A DNA stretch of 64,000 nucleotides from Allocoprobacillus halotolerans (GCF_024399475.1 NZ_CP101620.1:2585608-2649607), one strand, 5' to 3'. Counted from the first letter of the stretch, positions 1 through 8,195 are shown. Numbers and translations are program-made. The notes: generated by a model not told the origin, from the sequence alone.

Positions 1-941
1 GCCAAGACTAAAACAATATTTTCTTCATCTATTCCTGTCAAACCAACTAAAGCATCACTTTTATGAATACCTTCTTCTTTTAAAATATTTTCATCACTAC
101 CATCACCTTCAATAATGATTGAATAAGGTAAAAGTTCTGATAATTGAACACAACGTTCATGATTTTTTTCGATAATTTTTGTTTTAATACCGTGAACAGA
201 TAATTGTCTAGCCAAATAATAAGCAATTTTACTACCACCAATAATCATGACGTTTTTAATTTTCTGTGATGCAAAACCAGTTTCTAAACAAAATTTTGTT
301 AAATCCTTATGTGAACCAATAACACAAATATGATCTTGAGCCTTTAAAATGAAATCTCCATCAGGAATAAAAACTTTATCTTCTCGCTTGACAGCACAAA
401 TTAAAACTTGTGAATGACACACACTTGAAAGTTGATTTAAAACCAATGAATCTAAAGGCATCCCATTAGCAATACGCAATTCAACAATTTCTACCCTACC
501 TTTATCAAACGTATCAATACGCATTGCTGATGAAAACATAATTGTTCTTCTAATATCATTCGCCGCCTCTAATTCAGGATTAATTAACATTGAAAAACCT
601 AACTGTTCTTTTAAAATTTGACTCTGTAAAGAATAATCTGGATTTCTAACACGAGCAATGATATGTTTCGCTCCAAGTTGTTTGGCTAACAGACAAGAAA
701 GTATATTCAATTCATCAGAAGTTGTCACTGAAATCACAACATCTGCCTGCTCAACACCAGCTTCCTGTAAGACATGGAAATTGGCACCATTTCCACTAAT
801 ACCTAAAACATCGTCCTGATTCACAACATTTTCTACTTTTTGATTATTTTGATCAATAACGACAACATTATGCCCTTCATTAGATAAATAACGCGTTAAC
901 ATCTGGCCAACTTTCCCCAGACCAATAATAACAATATTCAT
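1..941 (-). CDS. trkA: Trk potassium uptake system NAD-binding protein TrkA (C-terminus cut by window edge)
   Basis: About 313 residues are readable and the end lies beyond the window start. The N-terminus reads MNIVIIGLGKVG, a Rossmann GxGxxG motif. A TrkA_C (RCK_C)-type segment follows around residues 140-220, then a second Rossmann domain starts at VMIIGGSKIAYYLA, the classical duplicated TrkA_N-TrkA_C layout. In the family this cytoplasmic ring binds NAD(H) or other nucleotides and gates the TrkH/KtrB-type potassium channel. The channel gene is not in the window. The ATG at 941 follows a GGTGGAG ribosome-binding site. The next gene upstream ends 11 bases before it, so co-transcription is likely. 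Confidence 0.9.
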   Translation of the reverse strand, partial: MNIVIIGLGKVGQMLTRYLSNEGHNVVVIDQNNQKVENVVNQDDVLGISGNGANFHVLQEAGVEQADVVISVTTSDELNILSCLLAKQLGAKHIIARVRNPDYSLQSQILKEQLGFSMLINPELEAANDIRRTIMFSSAMRIDTFDKGRVEIVELRIANGMPLDSLVLNQLSSVCHSQVLICAVKREDKVFIPDGDFILKAQDHICVIGSHKDLTKFCLETGFASQKIKNVMIIGGSKIAYYLARQLSVHGIKTKIIEKNHERCVQLSELLPYSIIIEGDGSDENILKEEGIHKSDALVGLTGIDEENIVLVL

Positions 942-952
942 AATTTCTCCAC

Positions 953-2511
953 CTATTTATAGCTTTTTAAAATATTTTCAGCACACATAATACCATCAAT
1001 CGCTGATGACATAATACCACCAGCATACCCAGCACCTTCGCCAATAGGATATAATCCTTTGAACGTAGATTGATAATTTTCATTTCTTAAAATACGAACA
1101 GGTGCACTACTTCTCGTTTCAATACCCGTTATAATAGTATCTTCATCAATAAAACCAGGCATTTTTTGATTCATTAATTGTAAACCAGTATGCAAAGCCT
1201 GATTGATAAACTCAGGAAAAAGTGCATTCAAATCACAAATTTGATAACCGGGCTGATAAGTCGGTTTAATTTTCCCCAATGGCTGTACTTCATGATGAAA
1301 ATAATCGACAACTCTTTGCACAGGAGCTTGATAGTTGCCACCACCTAGCAAGAAAGCTTTATGCTCCAATTCTCTTTGAAATTCAATACCGGCTAAAGGA
1401 TGATCACTTGCAAAATCATCAGTTGAAATAGTAACCAAAATAGCACTATTAGCATTTTGACCATCACGTGCATAATAACTCATTCCATTAACACAGATTG
1501 TTTTGTCTTCATGATGTGATGGAACTACCACACCACCAGGACACATACAGAAAGTATAAACACCTCTTTTACCACTTTGAACAGCCAGTTTATAACTAGC
1601 CGCCTTTAAATAAGGTGATGAAGCACTTTTCTTATATTGAATCTGATTGATTTTTTGTTGTGACTGTTCAATACGAACACCTATCGCAAAAGCTTTTTGG
1701 TCTAAAGGAACACCTTTTTGATACAACATTTCATAAGTATCTCTAGCACTATGACCAATCGCAAGAACAAGCAAATCTGTATCCAATTTTTGAATGTGTT
1801 GATGCTGTGAAACTGTCACTTGATAGCCTGAATCTAAGACTTCAAAATCAACCATTTTGGTTTCAAATAGAAAAGTGACACCCTTTGAAACCAAAAATTG
1901 ACGCATGTTTTGTATCACTTGACGTAAATAATCTGTTCCAATATGTGGTTTATTTAAATACAAAATATCTTTTGGTGCACCAAATTGTACAAATGTTTCT
2001 AAAATATAGCGAATACGCTCATTTTTAACACCAGTTGTCAATTTACCATCAGAAAATGTTCCAGCGCCTCCTTCCCCAAAAGCAATATTACTCTCATTAT
2101 GCAAAATTCCATGTTCCAGTAAATCATTAATAGCTTTTTCACGTTGATGAATTACCTGTCCTCTTTCAATCACTGTTACTTTTTGACCACTCATTGCCAG
2201 CACATAGGCACAAAAAAGACCAGCCGGGCCACTTCCAACAATCAAAACGCTTTGATTATTGGATGGCAAATATTGATAATGATAAGGTATGACTTTTTGT
2301 AGTTGTGGAAATTTTCTTAAAAAGCCTCTTCATCTTTCACTGTGAAATCAAAACTACAAATCAAATGTACATTTTGTCGTCTTGCATCAATAGATTGTTT
2401 GACTAATGCCACGTTTTGAATTTCTTTTTCACGCACATTTAAACTCTGTGATATGATTTTAGCATAGCGTTGTTCACCAAGTTTAACTTTGATATTATGA
2501 ATTCTTAACAT
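953..2511 (-). CDS. COG2509-type FAD-dependent dehydrogenase, interrupted by a one-base deletion
   Basis: Two frames make one protein. Bases 2511-2317 encode an N-terminal domain of about 64 residues (MLRIHNIKVKLGE). Bases 2269-953 encode the FAD domain with the dinucleotide motif VLIVGSGPAGLFCAY and the GEGGAGTFSDGKL motif. The break is at a run of five A at 2319-2323. One extra base gives a continuous reading through KKFPQLQKV-type linker sequence and 519 residues, the usual size of this family. The reaction is unknown; members are annotated as uncharacterised FAD-dependent dehydrogenases. The start lies inside the end of the upstream flavoprotein gene, with ribosome-binding site GGGAAAAG. 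A -1 slip on the T run would also restore the frame, but a sequencing error is more likely. Confidence 0.8.
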
Positions 2512-3652
2512 ACTTTTCCCTCTCTATCGCTTCTACAACATGACAAGCACTTGCTAAAGCAAAATGTAAATTATAACCGCCACACATTCCTGCAACATTT
2601 AATATTTCCCCTATTGCATAAATATGTGGATATTGTTTTAACTCTAAATCTTCTGTCACATTATCCAAAGATAATCCACCTTTCATAACTTGAGCATAAC
2701 TTGCCTCTCTCACGCCTTGAATATTTAATGGATAATGTTTTAATAAAGAAGCCAGTTTTTCAATAGAAAGATGCTGATATTTTTGAAAGTACACAGCAAG
2801 TTTATGATTGATAAGTCCCTCTAAAAATAAAGAAGTTTGATTGGATAATAACTGACATAATTGATTGTGACTGATTTCGTCAAAAAAATCAATATATAAT
2901 TGATAATTATGATGTTTTTTATAAAAAGATGATAATTGCATAACGGCAATTCCACTAACCCCATAGTCTGTAAATAATAATTCTCCTTTTTCCTTATGAA
3001 TACATTGTTGATTTTCGATAAGTGAAAACGTTCCTTTGACCCTGACTCCTTTTAAAGATTTTATCGCAGGAGAAGTATAGAACTGGACAAGTGATGGCAT
3101 GGGTTCAATAATCTTTAATTGAAGTTGCTTTAAAAGATCATAACGTGAGTGATTCATGCCAGATAATTTACCAGCTTCACTTCCCATAGCTAAAACAATA
3201 GCATCAGCTAAAATTTGTTGAGATGTTGTCGTTATCAAATATTGGTGTTTGTGTTTTTGAATTTGAGTAACCTCTTGGTCATAGGCAAAAATAACACCCT
3301 TTTCTTCACTACGTTGCATGAAAACATTTTTAACGGTTAAAGCTTGTTCACTTTTAGGATAAAGTAAATCTCCTTGATATGTACAATAAAGACCTATTTT
3401 TTGCATTTGTTGAACCATATCAAAGTCTTGAATAATAGATTGTACAAGTTCTTGATTATCGCTTTGGTAATATTTTGAATTCATCTTTTGATTTGATAAA
3501 TTACAACGCCCATTACCAGTTGCAAGTAACTTTTTTAAAGGCGCTTTATTTTGTTCTAAAACAATAACTTCATAACAAGGATTTTTTTGTTTTAATAAAA
3601 TAGATAGATAAACACCTGAAGCCCCAGCTCCAATAATGACTATTTTCTTCAT
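2495..3652 (-). CDS. NAD(P)/FAD-dependent oxidoreductase, BaiN/HI0933 family
   Basis: This 385-residue flavoprotein begins MKKIVIIGAGASGVYLS, an FAD-binding dinucleotide fold. It carries the family motif LATGNGRCNLSN near residue 45 and a C-terminal CGGYNLHFALASACH-type FAD contact. HI0933/BaiN relatives are flavin oxidoreductases, some implicated in bile-acid dehydroxylation, but this one cannot be assigned a substrate from sequence. I chose ATG 3652, preceded by AAGGGAG at proper spacing. A TTG 18 bases upstream is in frame but has no separate ribosome-binding site. The 3' end overlaps the start of the COG2509-type flavoprotein by 17 bases, so the two are translationally coupled. Confidence 0.85.
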   Translation of the reverse strand: MKKIVIIGAGASGVYLSILLKQKNPCYEVIVLEQNKAPLKKLLATGNGRCNLSNQKMNSKYYQSDNQELVQSIIQDFDMVQQMQKIGLYCTYQGDLLYPKSEQALTVKNVFMQRSEEKGVIFAYDQEVTQIQKHKHQYLITTTSQQILADAIVLAMGSEAGKLSGMNHSRYDLLKQLQLKIIEPMPSLVQFYTSPAIKSLKGVRVKGTFSLIENQQCIHKEKGELLFTDYGVSGIAVMQLSSFYKKHHNYQLYIDFFDEISHNQLCQLLSNQTSLFLEGLINHKLAVYFQKYQHLSIEKLASLLKHYPLNIQGVREASYAQVMKGGLSLDNVTEDLELKQYPHIYAIGEILNVAGMCGGYNLHFALASACHVVEAIEREKYVKNS

Positions 3653-3709
3653 GTTTTCTCCCTTCTTCAATTTCTTTATGATGAAATATAGTGATTATAC
3701 CATTTTTTA

Positions 3710-3738
3710 TTGAAAAATCACTAAAAAATGTTTATAAT
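3710..3738 (+). promoter_or_regulatory. Sigma-A-type promoter for the YebC-family gene
   Basis: A TTGAAA box at 3710-3715 and a TATAAT box at 3733-3738 are separated by exactly 17 bases. They lie 33 bases before the AAGGAGG ribosome-binding site of the yebC-like gene. Confidence 0.8.
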
Positions 3739-3770
3739 ACAAAAGGAATTTTCAAAGGAGGAGTTTTATC

Positions 3771-4511
3771 ATGGGTAGAGCACATGAAGTGCGTAAAGTC
3801 GCTATGGCAAAAACAGCGGCAAAAAAAGCAAAATTATATTCTCGATATGGAAAAGAAATTTATTTAACAGCGAAAGCTGGTGGACCTGAATTAGATGGAA
3901 ACTTAGCATTAAGACGTTTAGTTGATAAAGCAAAAAAGGAACAAGTTCCTGCAGATGTTATTAAACGTGCTATTGATAAAGTCAAAAGTGGTGTCACTGA
4001 AAACTATGAACCTATTCAATTTGAAGGTTTTGGTCCTGGTAATTCAACATTAATCGTTAAATGTTTAACTGATAATATCAATCGTACAATTTCTCAAGTT
4101 CGTCCTGCTTTTACAAAATCAAAATCTAAATTAGGTGCTGAAGGTTCTGTTGCTTATTTATATAATGTAGAAAGTACTGTTATTTTAAATGGTATGAGTG
4201 AAGATGAAGTGTTAGAAGCTTTAGTAATGGGTGATGTTGATGCTAAAGACATTACAACATTAGAAGATGGACGTATTAAAATCACTGGTGAACCAACTGA
4301 TTTAAATAAAATCAAAACAGCTATTGAAACCATGAAAGAAGATATTGAATTTGACGTAGATGATATTACAACAACACCTCAAGAATATGTTGAACTGAAT
4401 GATGAAGATATGGCAATGTTTGAAAGATTAATGGGATTATTAAATGATTGTGATGATGTTGATGATATTTACCACAATGTTTCAAATTATGATGATGGAG
4501 AAGAAGAATAA
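3771..4511 (+). CDS. YebC/PmpR family protein, YeeI/YeeN subgroup
   Basis: The 246-residue protein starts MGRAHEVRKVAMAKTAAKKAKLYSRYGKEIY, the conserved N-terminus of the YebC/TACO1 family. This second Firmicute paralogue type begins MGR rather than MAGHSKW. The acidic C-terminus (DDCDDVDDIYHNV) is also typical. Family members were first described as DNA-binding regulators and are now linked to ribosome function, helping translation of proline stretches; which role applies here is unknown. Translation starts after a strong AAGGAGGAG site, and the gene has its own promoter upstream. Confidence 0.9.
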   Translation: MGRAHEVRKVAMAKTAAKKAKLYSRYGKEIYLTAKAGGPELDGNLALRRLVDKAKKEQVPADVIKRAIDKVKSGVTENYEPIQFEGFGPGNSTLIVKCLTDNINRTISQVRPAFTKSKSKLGAEGSVAYLYNVESTVILNGMSEDEVLEALVMGDVDAKDITTLEDGRIKITGEPTDLNKIKTAIETMKEDIEFDVDDITTTPQEYVELNDEDMAMFERLMGLLNDCDDVDDIYHNVSNYDDGEEE

Positions 4512-4536
4512 CATGTAATCATGTTATCTCTTTTTT
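4508..4536 (+). terminator. Possible terminator after the YebC-family gene
   Basis: An 8-base-pair stem ATAACATG/CATGTTAT with loop TAAT is followed by TCTC and six T. It overlaps the yebC-like stop codon and ends 3 bases before the likely start of the MBL gene. The stem is AT-rich and may only attenuate. Confidence 0.45.
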
Positions 4537-4538
4537 AT

Positions 4539-5204
4539 ATGAAAGTTACACATTTGTATCATAGTGGCTGTCTTATTGAATTAGAATATCATCAACTTCT
4601 CTTTGATTACTATCAAGGAGAACTTCATCTTAACAATGACAAACCACTCTATGTCTTTGTTTCCCATCGTCATTATGATCACTACAATCCTGAAATTTTT
4701 CAATTCAATCATCCTCAAATCACTTATATTTTATCCAATACATTACGTCATAAACATGATGCTTATTATGTTGATGTGCATCAAACATATCAAATTGATG
4801 ATTTATCTATTTCAACATTATTATCGACCGATGAAGGTTGTGCTTTTCTAGTGCACGTAGAAAATCAGACTATTTATCATGCTGGTGATTTAAATTGGTG
4901 GCATTGGCAAGGTGAACCACAAGCTGATAATGACTATCAACGTAACACCTACCTTCAAGAAATTCAATCTATCAATGAACCCATTGATTTAGCCTGTGTC
5001 GTTGTAGATATTCGTCAAGAAAAAGATTATCTTTTGGGATTATCAGCTTTTTTAAAGCATGTACAAACAAAGTATATTTTACCAATTCATTATTTTGACC
5101 GTTATGAAACAACCCAACTTTTATTAAAAGAAACTTTAGATAATCCTTATCATGCAAAAATATTACCTGTCATACAACAAAATCAAAGCTTTGAAATTGA
5201 ATAA
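4539..5204 (+). CDS. MBL-fold metal-dependent hydrolase
   Basis: About 221 residues from ATG 4539. The zinc site signature SHRHYDHYNP (HxHxDH) appears near residue 43, followed by YHAGDLNWWHW and a late histidine in LPIHYFDRY, all ligands expected of a metallo-beta-lactamase-fold hydrolase. The short form with no accessory domain resembles UlaG/RomA-like proteins, but the substrate cannot be told. The start is uncertain: an in-frame ATG at 4521 exists, and neither has a convincing ribosome-binding site. A terminator-like hairpin sits just upstream, so expression may be low or by read-through. Confidence 0.8.
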   Translation: MKVTHLYHSGCLIELEYHQLLFDYYQGELHLNNDKPLYVFVSHRHYDHYNPEIFQFNHPQITYILSNTLRHKHDAYYVDVHQTYQIDDLSISTLLSTDEGCAFLVHVENQTIYHAGDLNWWHWQGEPQADNDYQRNTYLQEIQSINEPIDLACVVVDIRQEKDYLLGLSAFLKHVQTKYILPIHYFDRYETTQLLLKETLDNPYHAKILPVIQQNQSFEIE

Positions 5205-5231
5205 ATTATTAAAAAATGGTGTCAAAAAATA

Positions 5232-5258
5232 AAAAAGGCTGAAAAAATCAGTCTTTTT
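5232..5258. terminator. Bidirectional terminator between MBL and glyoxalase-family genes
   Basis: The stem AAAAAGGCTGA/TCAGTCTTTTT with a five-A loop has T-rich tails on both strands. It serves the convergent MBL gene (plus) and the glyoxalase-family gene (minus), and overlaps the latter's stop codon. Confidence 0.85.
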
Positions 5259-5625
5259 ATTTCTTTGGTACAATTTCAATCCAATAGTCATCAGGATCAT
5301 GAATGAAATATAATCCCATTGCTTCGTTTTCAAAACAAATACAATCCATTTGTTGATGCAATTGATGATAAGCCTCATAATCATCTACAACAAAACATAT
5401 ATGGCTTTCATTTTCACCTAAGTCATAAGGCTGAGGATGATCTTTAAGCCATGTTAATTCGATTTGAAATGGTGAAATTCCATCTCCTAAATAAACAAGT
5501 TTAAAACTACCATCACTCGCCTCTTTCTCTCTAACAATTTGCATACCTAATGCTTCTTTATAAAAAGCGATACTCTTTGATAAATCAGTGATATTAATAT
5601 TACAATGATTTAATACTGCTTTCAT
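5257..5625 (-). CDS. VOC-superfamily protein, glyoxalase I (lactoylglutathione lyase)-like
   Basis: The 122-residue protein has two paired beta-alpha-beta-beta-beta modules typical of the vicinal-oxygen-chelate fold. The first is NHCNINITDLSKSIAFYKEALGM and the second SHICFVVDDYEAYHQ, ending in GLYFIHDPDDYWIEI. The metal-ligand pattern H, E, H, E (the last in WIEI) fits glyoxalase I. Detoxification of methylglyoxal is likely but unproven, since Bacillota often lack glutathione. It follows the DUF6440 gene by 9 bases and has an AGGAGG site, so the two form an operon. Confidence 0.8.
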   Translation of the reverse strand: MKAVLNHCNINITDLSKSIAFYKEALGMQIVREKEASDGSFKLVYLGDGISPFQIELTWLKDHPQPYDLGENESHICFVVDDYEAYHQLHQQMDCICFENEAMGLYFIHDPDDYWIEIVPKK

Positions 5626-5634
5626 AGAATCCTC

Positions 5635-5829
5635 CTATTCATCATCTGGAAACACTGTTGTAATGACTGGTTTCCCTTCTCTATCAACAAGTACTGTCAA
5701 TCCTGACCCAACTGAATTACTGTGAAAAAAATAATTCACACCAGTCTCTTTATCAACCCATATTTCAGAAATTTGAAAAAATTTATCTGAACCATAAGTT
5801 TTTATAAATCGTTCATCTTTTTTTGCCAT
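5635..5829 (-). CDS. DUF6440-like small protein
   Basis: A 64-residue protein starting MAKKDERFIKTYG. It has the pattern IWVDKETGVNYFFHSNS and GLTVLVDREGKPV, which resembles the DUF6440 group as I remember it. The function is unknown. The ATG is preceded by GAGGAG at normal spacing. It is the first gene of a two-gene operon with the glyoxalase-family gene. Upstream begins the insertion-sequence region, so its native promoter may be affected. Confidence 0.7.
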   Translation of the reverse strand: MAKKDERFIKTYGSDKFFQISEIWVDKETGVNYFFHSNSVGSGLTVLVDREGKPVITTVFPDDE

Positions 5830-5868
5830 AACATTTCTCCTCGTATAATATGTATAGAAGTTTGAATT

Positions 5869-5921
5869 AAGGATTTCTCTTTTTAAACAACTGAGATATC
5901 TCAGTTGTTTAAAAAATCCTT
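5869..5921. repeat. 36-bp perfect palindrome within a longer dyad
   Basis: Bases 5880-5897 and 5898-5915 are exact inverted arms with no loop (centre GAGATATCTC). Outer AAGGATTT (5869-5876) and AAATCCTT (5914-5921) add another arm pair. No T tract follows on either strand, so it is not a standard terminator. It lies between DUF6440 and the insertion sequence and may be an older inverted repeat or the IS target site. Confidence 0.7.
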
Positions 5922-5953
5922 GCTTCTACACTCTCTTTTAAGATAATAGTTTC

Positions 5954-6136
5954 GTTTTGAATCAAGGTTTTATTCTTTTCTCCTGCGGCCATCTTGTTAT
6001 GTTCGCTTCTAAAAGACTTAATCCTCTGTTCAAGGCGTACTTTATACCCGAATGAGTTTGTTGCAGCAGTGTATTCTCACTTGTCTCCGCATTTACGAGG
6101 TTGCGTTTGTCTTGATTTAGAGGTGCAATTCAAAAC
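5954..6136 (+). ncRNA. Candidate structured leader RNA of the IS110-family element
   Basis: About 183 non-coding bases upstream of the transposase, visibly richer in G+C than the flanks. GTTTTGAAT (5954-5962) is complementary to ATTCAAAAC (6128-6136), and AATCAAG (5960-5966) to CTTGATT (6111-6117), so the segment can be closed by a long-range stem. IS110-family recombinases use a bridge/seek RNA encoded beside the gene, and the length resembles known bridge RNAs. The assignment is inference; guide loops could not be identified. Confidence 0.35.
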
Positions 6137-6169
6137 CATTTACATACTTTAGAAAGAAGGTCATTTTTT

Positions 6170-7573
6170 ATGAAAAATTACAATTACAATCTTTATGTTG
6201 GCATTGATGTCTCTAAAGGCAAGGCTGATGCTGCTGTTCTGGCTGTCCCTGAATTAAGATCGGTCAAACCTCATTTCCTTAGAAAAAAATTATCTTTTAA
6301 GTTTATTAAATCTGAAGTTGTTGAGTTTTTAAATACTGTTAGAAAGTATTCCAGTGATCAGTACTGTCTCCACACTTATTTTGCTTTGGAAGTCACTGGC
6401 ATATATTCTACTAATATCTACACCTTTATTAAACAAAACTGTAATAGCGATGAAGAAATCCATCAGCTTAATACGGATTTCGTTAATAAATGGAGAGAAA
6501 GCCATAATATATCTAAATCTGATCCTTTGGATGCTCAAACCATCTGTTCCATTATCGGTACTGATGATCAGGTCAAATATGTTTCAGATTCTGTTTTTGA
6601 AAACAAAAACGGATATCAAGATCTTAAGGCTCTCGTTCACAGACACTATCAGATTAAAAAACTCTATTCTCAGGAAACTAACCGTCTCATTGCCCTTTGT
6701 GATTGTTATTTCCCTGAACTTCAGTATGTTTTTGAACCTAAATCAGCTGCTTTCCTGGCTGTCTTATCTCAATATCCTACTTCGCATGATATCATAAATG
6801 CTTCCAAAAATGAAGTGTTTCATCTTGTTTACGAAGCAACTAAACATCGCTGCAGTATGGATAAGATTGATAAGCTTTTCAATTATGCTCAGGATACACT
6901 GGTTCCACATGTATCCGATCATATGAGATATGTTATTTCCAACACTGTTGAAAGCATCATCCATATTCGTACACAATTGAAACTGATTGAAAAAGATATC
7001 AGAAAGCTTGCTGCCACTTTTAATGTTTACAGTCTGCTGTTGACCATCACTGGCTGTGGTCCTTTGACTGCCGCTGTTATCATCGCTGAAACCGGAGACA
7101 TCTTCAGATTCAAAAATGCTGATCATTATGTCTCTTACAGTGGTTCATCACCACGTAACAAGCGTTCTGGCAAGTCTGTGGAAATCATGGGCAAGATTTC
7201 CAAGAAAGGCTCAAAATACCTGAGACACGCTCTTTACATGATTGCCGAATTTGCCAGACGACATAATCCTGTTCTTAAACACTTATTTGAAAGAGTGAAG
7301 AACGGAAATAAAAAGCGTCATAAATTAGCGGTCATTGCAGTTGCCAATCGCATTGCCAGATATATCTATTCAATCATGAAAAACGAAAGCAGTTTTATAA
7401 TCATGCATGAAAATATCATGCGATTACCAGAAGAAACCCGAAATACGTTCTTCAATTCAATATCTTTAGATTTTCCAAAGAATACCAGAAAACAGATTTA
7501 TCAGTATTCTGATATCAATGGTGAAATCCATCGCTTTGTTTATAGGAACGAAGCAACGGAATCAGTAGCTTAA
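6170..7573 (+). CDS. IS110-family transposase (DEDD recombinase)
   Basis: The 467-residue protein starts MKNYNYNLYVGIDVSKGKADAAV, the N-terminal DEDD/RuvC-like domain with the first catalytic Asp in GIDVSK. Next come ALEVTG near residue 85 and KSDPLDAQTI near residue 120, supplying the remaining acidic residues. The C-terminal Transposase_20 domain contains ITGCGPLTAAVIIAETGDI and YSGSSPRNKRSGKS, with the catalytic Ser region of the family. It is full length and uninterrupted, unlike many neighbours. Codon use is richer in C/CTT/CTC than the surroundings, consistent with transfer. An AGAAGG ribosome-binding site lies just upstream. In this family the enzyme works with an element-encoded guide RNA. 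Confidence 0.92.
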   Translation: MKNYNYNLYVGIDVSKGKADAAVLAVPELRSVKPHFLRKKLSFKFIKSEVVEFLNTVRKYSSDQYCLHTYFALEVTGIYSTNIYTFIKQNCNSDEEIHQLNTDFVNKWRESHNISKSDPLDAQTICSIIGTDDQVKYVSDSVFENKNGYQDLKALVHRHYQIKKLYSQETNRLIALCDCYFPELQYVFEPKSAAFLAVLSQYPTSHDIINASKNEVFHLVYEATKHRCSMDKIDKLFNYAQDTLVPHVSDHMRYVISNTVESIIHIRTQLKLIEKDIRKLAATFNVYSLLLTITGCGPLTAAVIIAETGDIFRFKNADHYVSYSGSSPRNKRSGKSVEIMGKISKKGSKYLRHALYMIAEFARRHNPVLKHLFERVKNGNKKRHKLAVIAVANRIARYIYSIMKNESSFIIMHENIMRLPEETRNTFFNSISLDFPKNTRKQIYQYSDINGEIHRFVYRNEATESVA

Positions 7574-7600
7574 AAACAAAGAAAACCTAAAATGTAAGAG

Positions 7601-7660
7601 CTTTCAAACACTGAGTTTTGAGAAGTTGTTTTTAGTGCACCCAAAAATCCACTAAAAACA
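7601..7660 (+). other. Two consecutive stem-loops in the IS right end
   Basis: Downstream of the transposase, an imperfect hairpin (CTTTCAAAC against GTTTTGAGAAG, 7601-7625) is followed by an 11-base-pair perfect hairpin: TGTTTTTAGTG at 7627-7637, CACTAAAAACA at 7650-7660, with a 12-base loop. In IS1111-type elements the guide RNA lies downstream of the gene, so this is an alternative location for it. Neither stem has a U tract. Confidence 0.5.
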
Positions 7661-7813
7661 TCAAAGAACATCGGATTGCTCCTCTAAATCAGGACAAACA
7701 CTATTAAAATCATTTTTTTAAATTAATTATTGACATTTAATAGTTTGTCTTTATGAATCAATTATAACAAAAAGAAGTCTAAACAAAAATGATTTTCATA
7801 TAATTTAATGATT

Positions 7814-7840
7814 TTAGCACTACATTTATAAAAGTGCTAA
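7814..7840 (+). promoter_or_regulatory. CIRCE operator 1 (HrcA binding site)
   Basis: TTAGCACTA, nine bases, AAGTGCTAA: the 9-9-9 dyad of the CIRCE element, differing from the consensus only at the inner arm bases. It lies upstream of a TATAAT box at 7869-7874. HrcA would repress groESL through it; hrcA is not in the window. Confidence 0.85.
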
Positions 7841-7882
7841 AAGTTCATAATGAGTTCATATATCAGGTTATAATAGAAGTTG

Positions 7883-7909
7883 TTAGCAAACAAGATATAT
7901 GAGTGCTAA
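7883..7909 (+). promoter_or_regulatory. CIRCE operator 2 overlapping the groE start site
   Basis: TTAGCAAAC, nine bases, GAGTGCTAA: a second 9-9-9 dyad with a perfect right arm and a degenerate left arm. It begins about 9 bases after TATAAT (7869-7874), the usual position over the transcription start. The groES ribosome-binding site AAGGAGGA follows directly. Confidence 0.8.
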
Positions 7910-7926
7910 AATAAGGAGGAATATAA

Positions 7927-8186
7927 ATGTTAAAACCATTACATGATTATGTGATATTAAAAAAGAAAAAGCTGAAACACAAACAGCAAGTGGTATTATT
8001 TTAACGAGTCCAAAGGAACAAGCCAGTAATCAAGCAACTGTTGTATCTGTTGGACCTAAATGTGATGATCATTTAAAAGCAGGCATGACAGTTATTTTTA
8101 AAGAATACTCTGGAACAAAATTTAAAGATAATGATGATGAATATATGATCTTAGAAGAAGAAGATATTTTAGCTATTGTTGAATAG
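7927..8186 (+). CDS. groES: Co-chaperonin GroES, one-base deletion
   Basis: The first frame reads MLKPLHDYVILKK and stops early. Adding one A to the six-A run at 7959-7964 gives an 86-residue GroES continuing KAETQTASGIILTSP and ending DDEYMILEEEDILAIVE. The mobile loop (TASGIILTSP), which docks to GroEL, and the C-terminal IVE are intact. It forms the lid of the cytoplasmic GroEL folding chamber. As groES is essential in most bacteria, I read the break as an assembly error. The ATG follows AAGGAGGA, groEL follows by 12 bases, and both lie behind two CIRCE sites. Confidence 0.9.
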
Positions 8187-8195
8187 GAGGAATAA

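Larger units (their letters stand above)
6104..7699 (+). mobile_element. IS110/IS1111-family insertion sequence (minimum extent)
   Basis: A 25-base inverted repeat with two mismatches flanks the transposase: 6104-6128 (starts GTTTGTCTTG) and 7675-7699 (ends AGGACAAAC). Subterminal inverted repeats are a trait of the IS1111 subgroup. The element may extend further: the left limit could be near 5925, and a second weak dyad (GACAAAC and ATTAAA against TTTAATAGTTTGTC) reaches 7753 on the right. No target duplication is expected for this family and none was identified. Confidence 0.75.

Noticed and set aside
3653-3670. Upstream TTG start for the BaiN-like flavoprotein
   Set aside because: It would translate the ribosome-binding site of the ATG at 3652.
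4603-4851. Second frame inside the MBL gene
   Set aside because: Out-of-frame shadow with no ribosome-binding site; the zinc motifs are in the other frame.
5869-5921. Palindrome as a terminator of DUF6440 or the IS
   Set aside because: No T tract on either strand and the neighbouring gene reads away from it.
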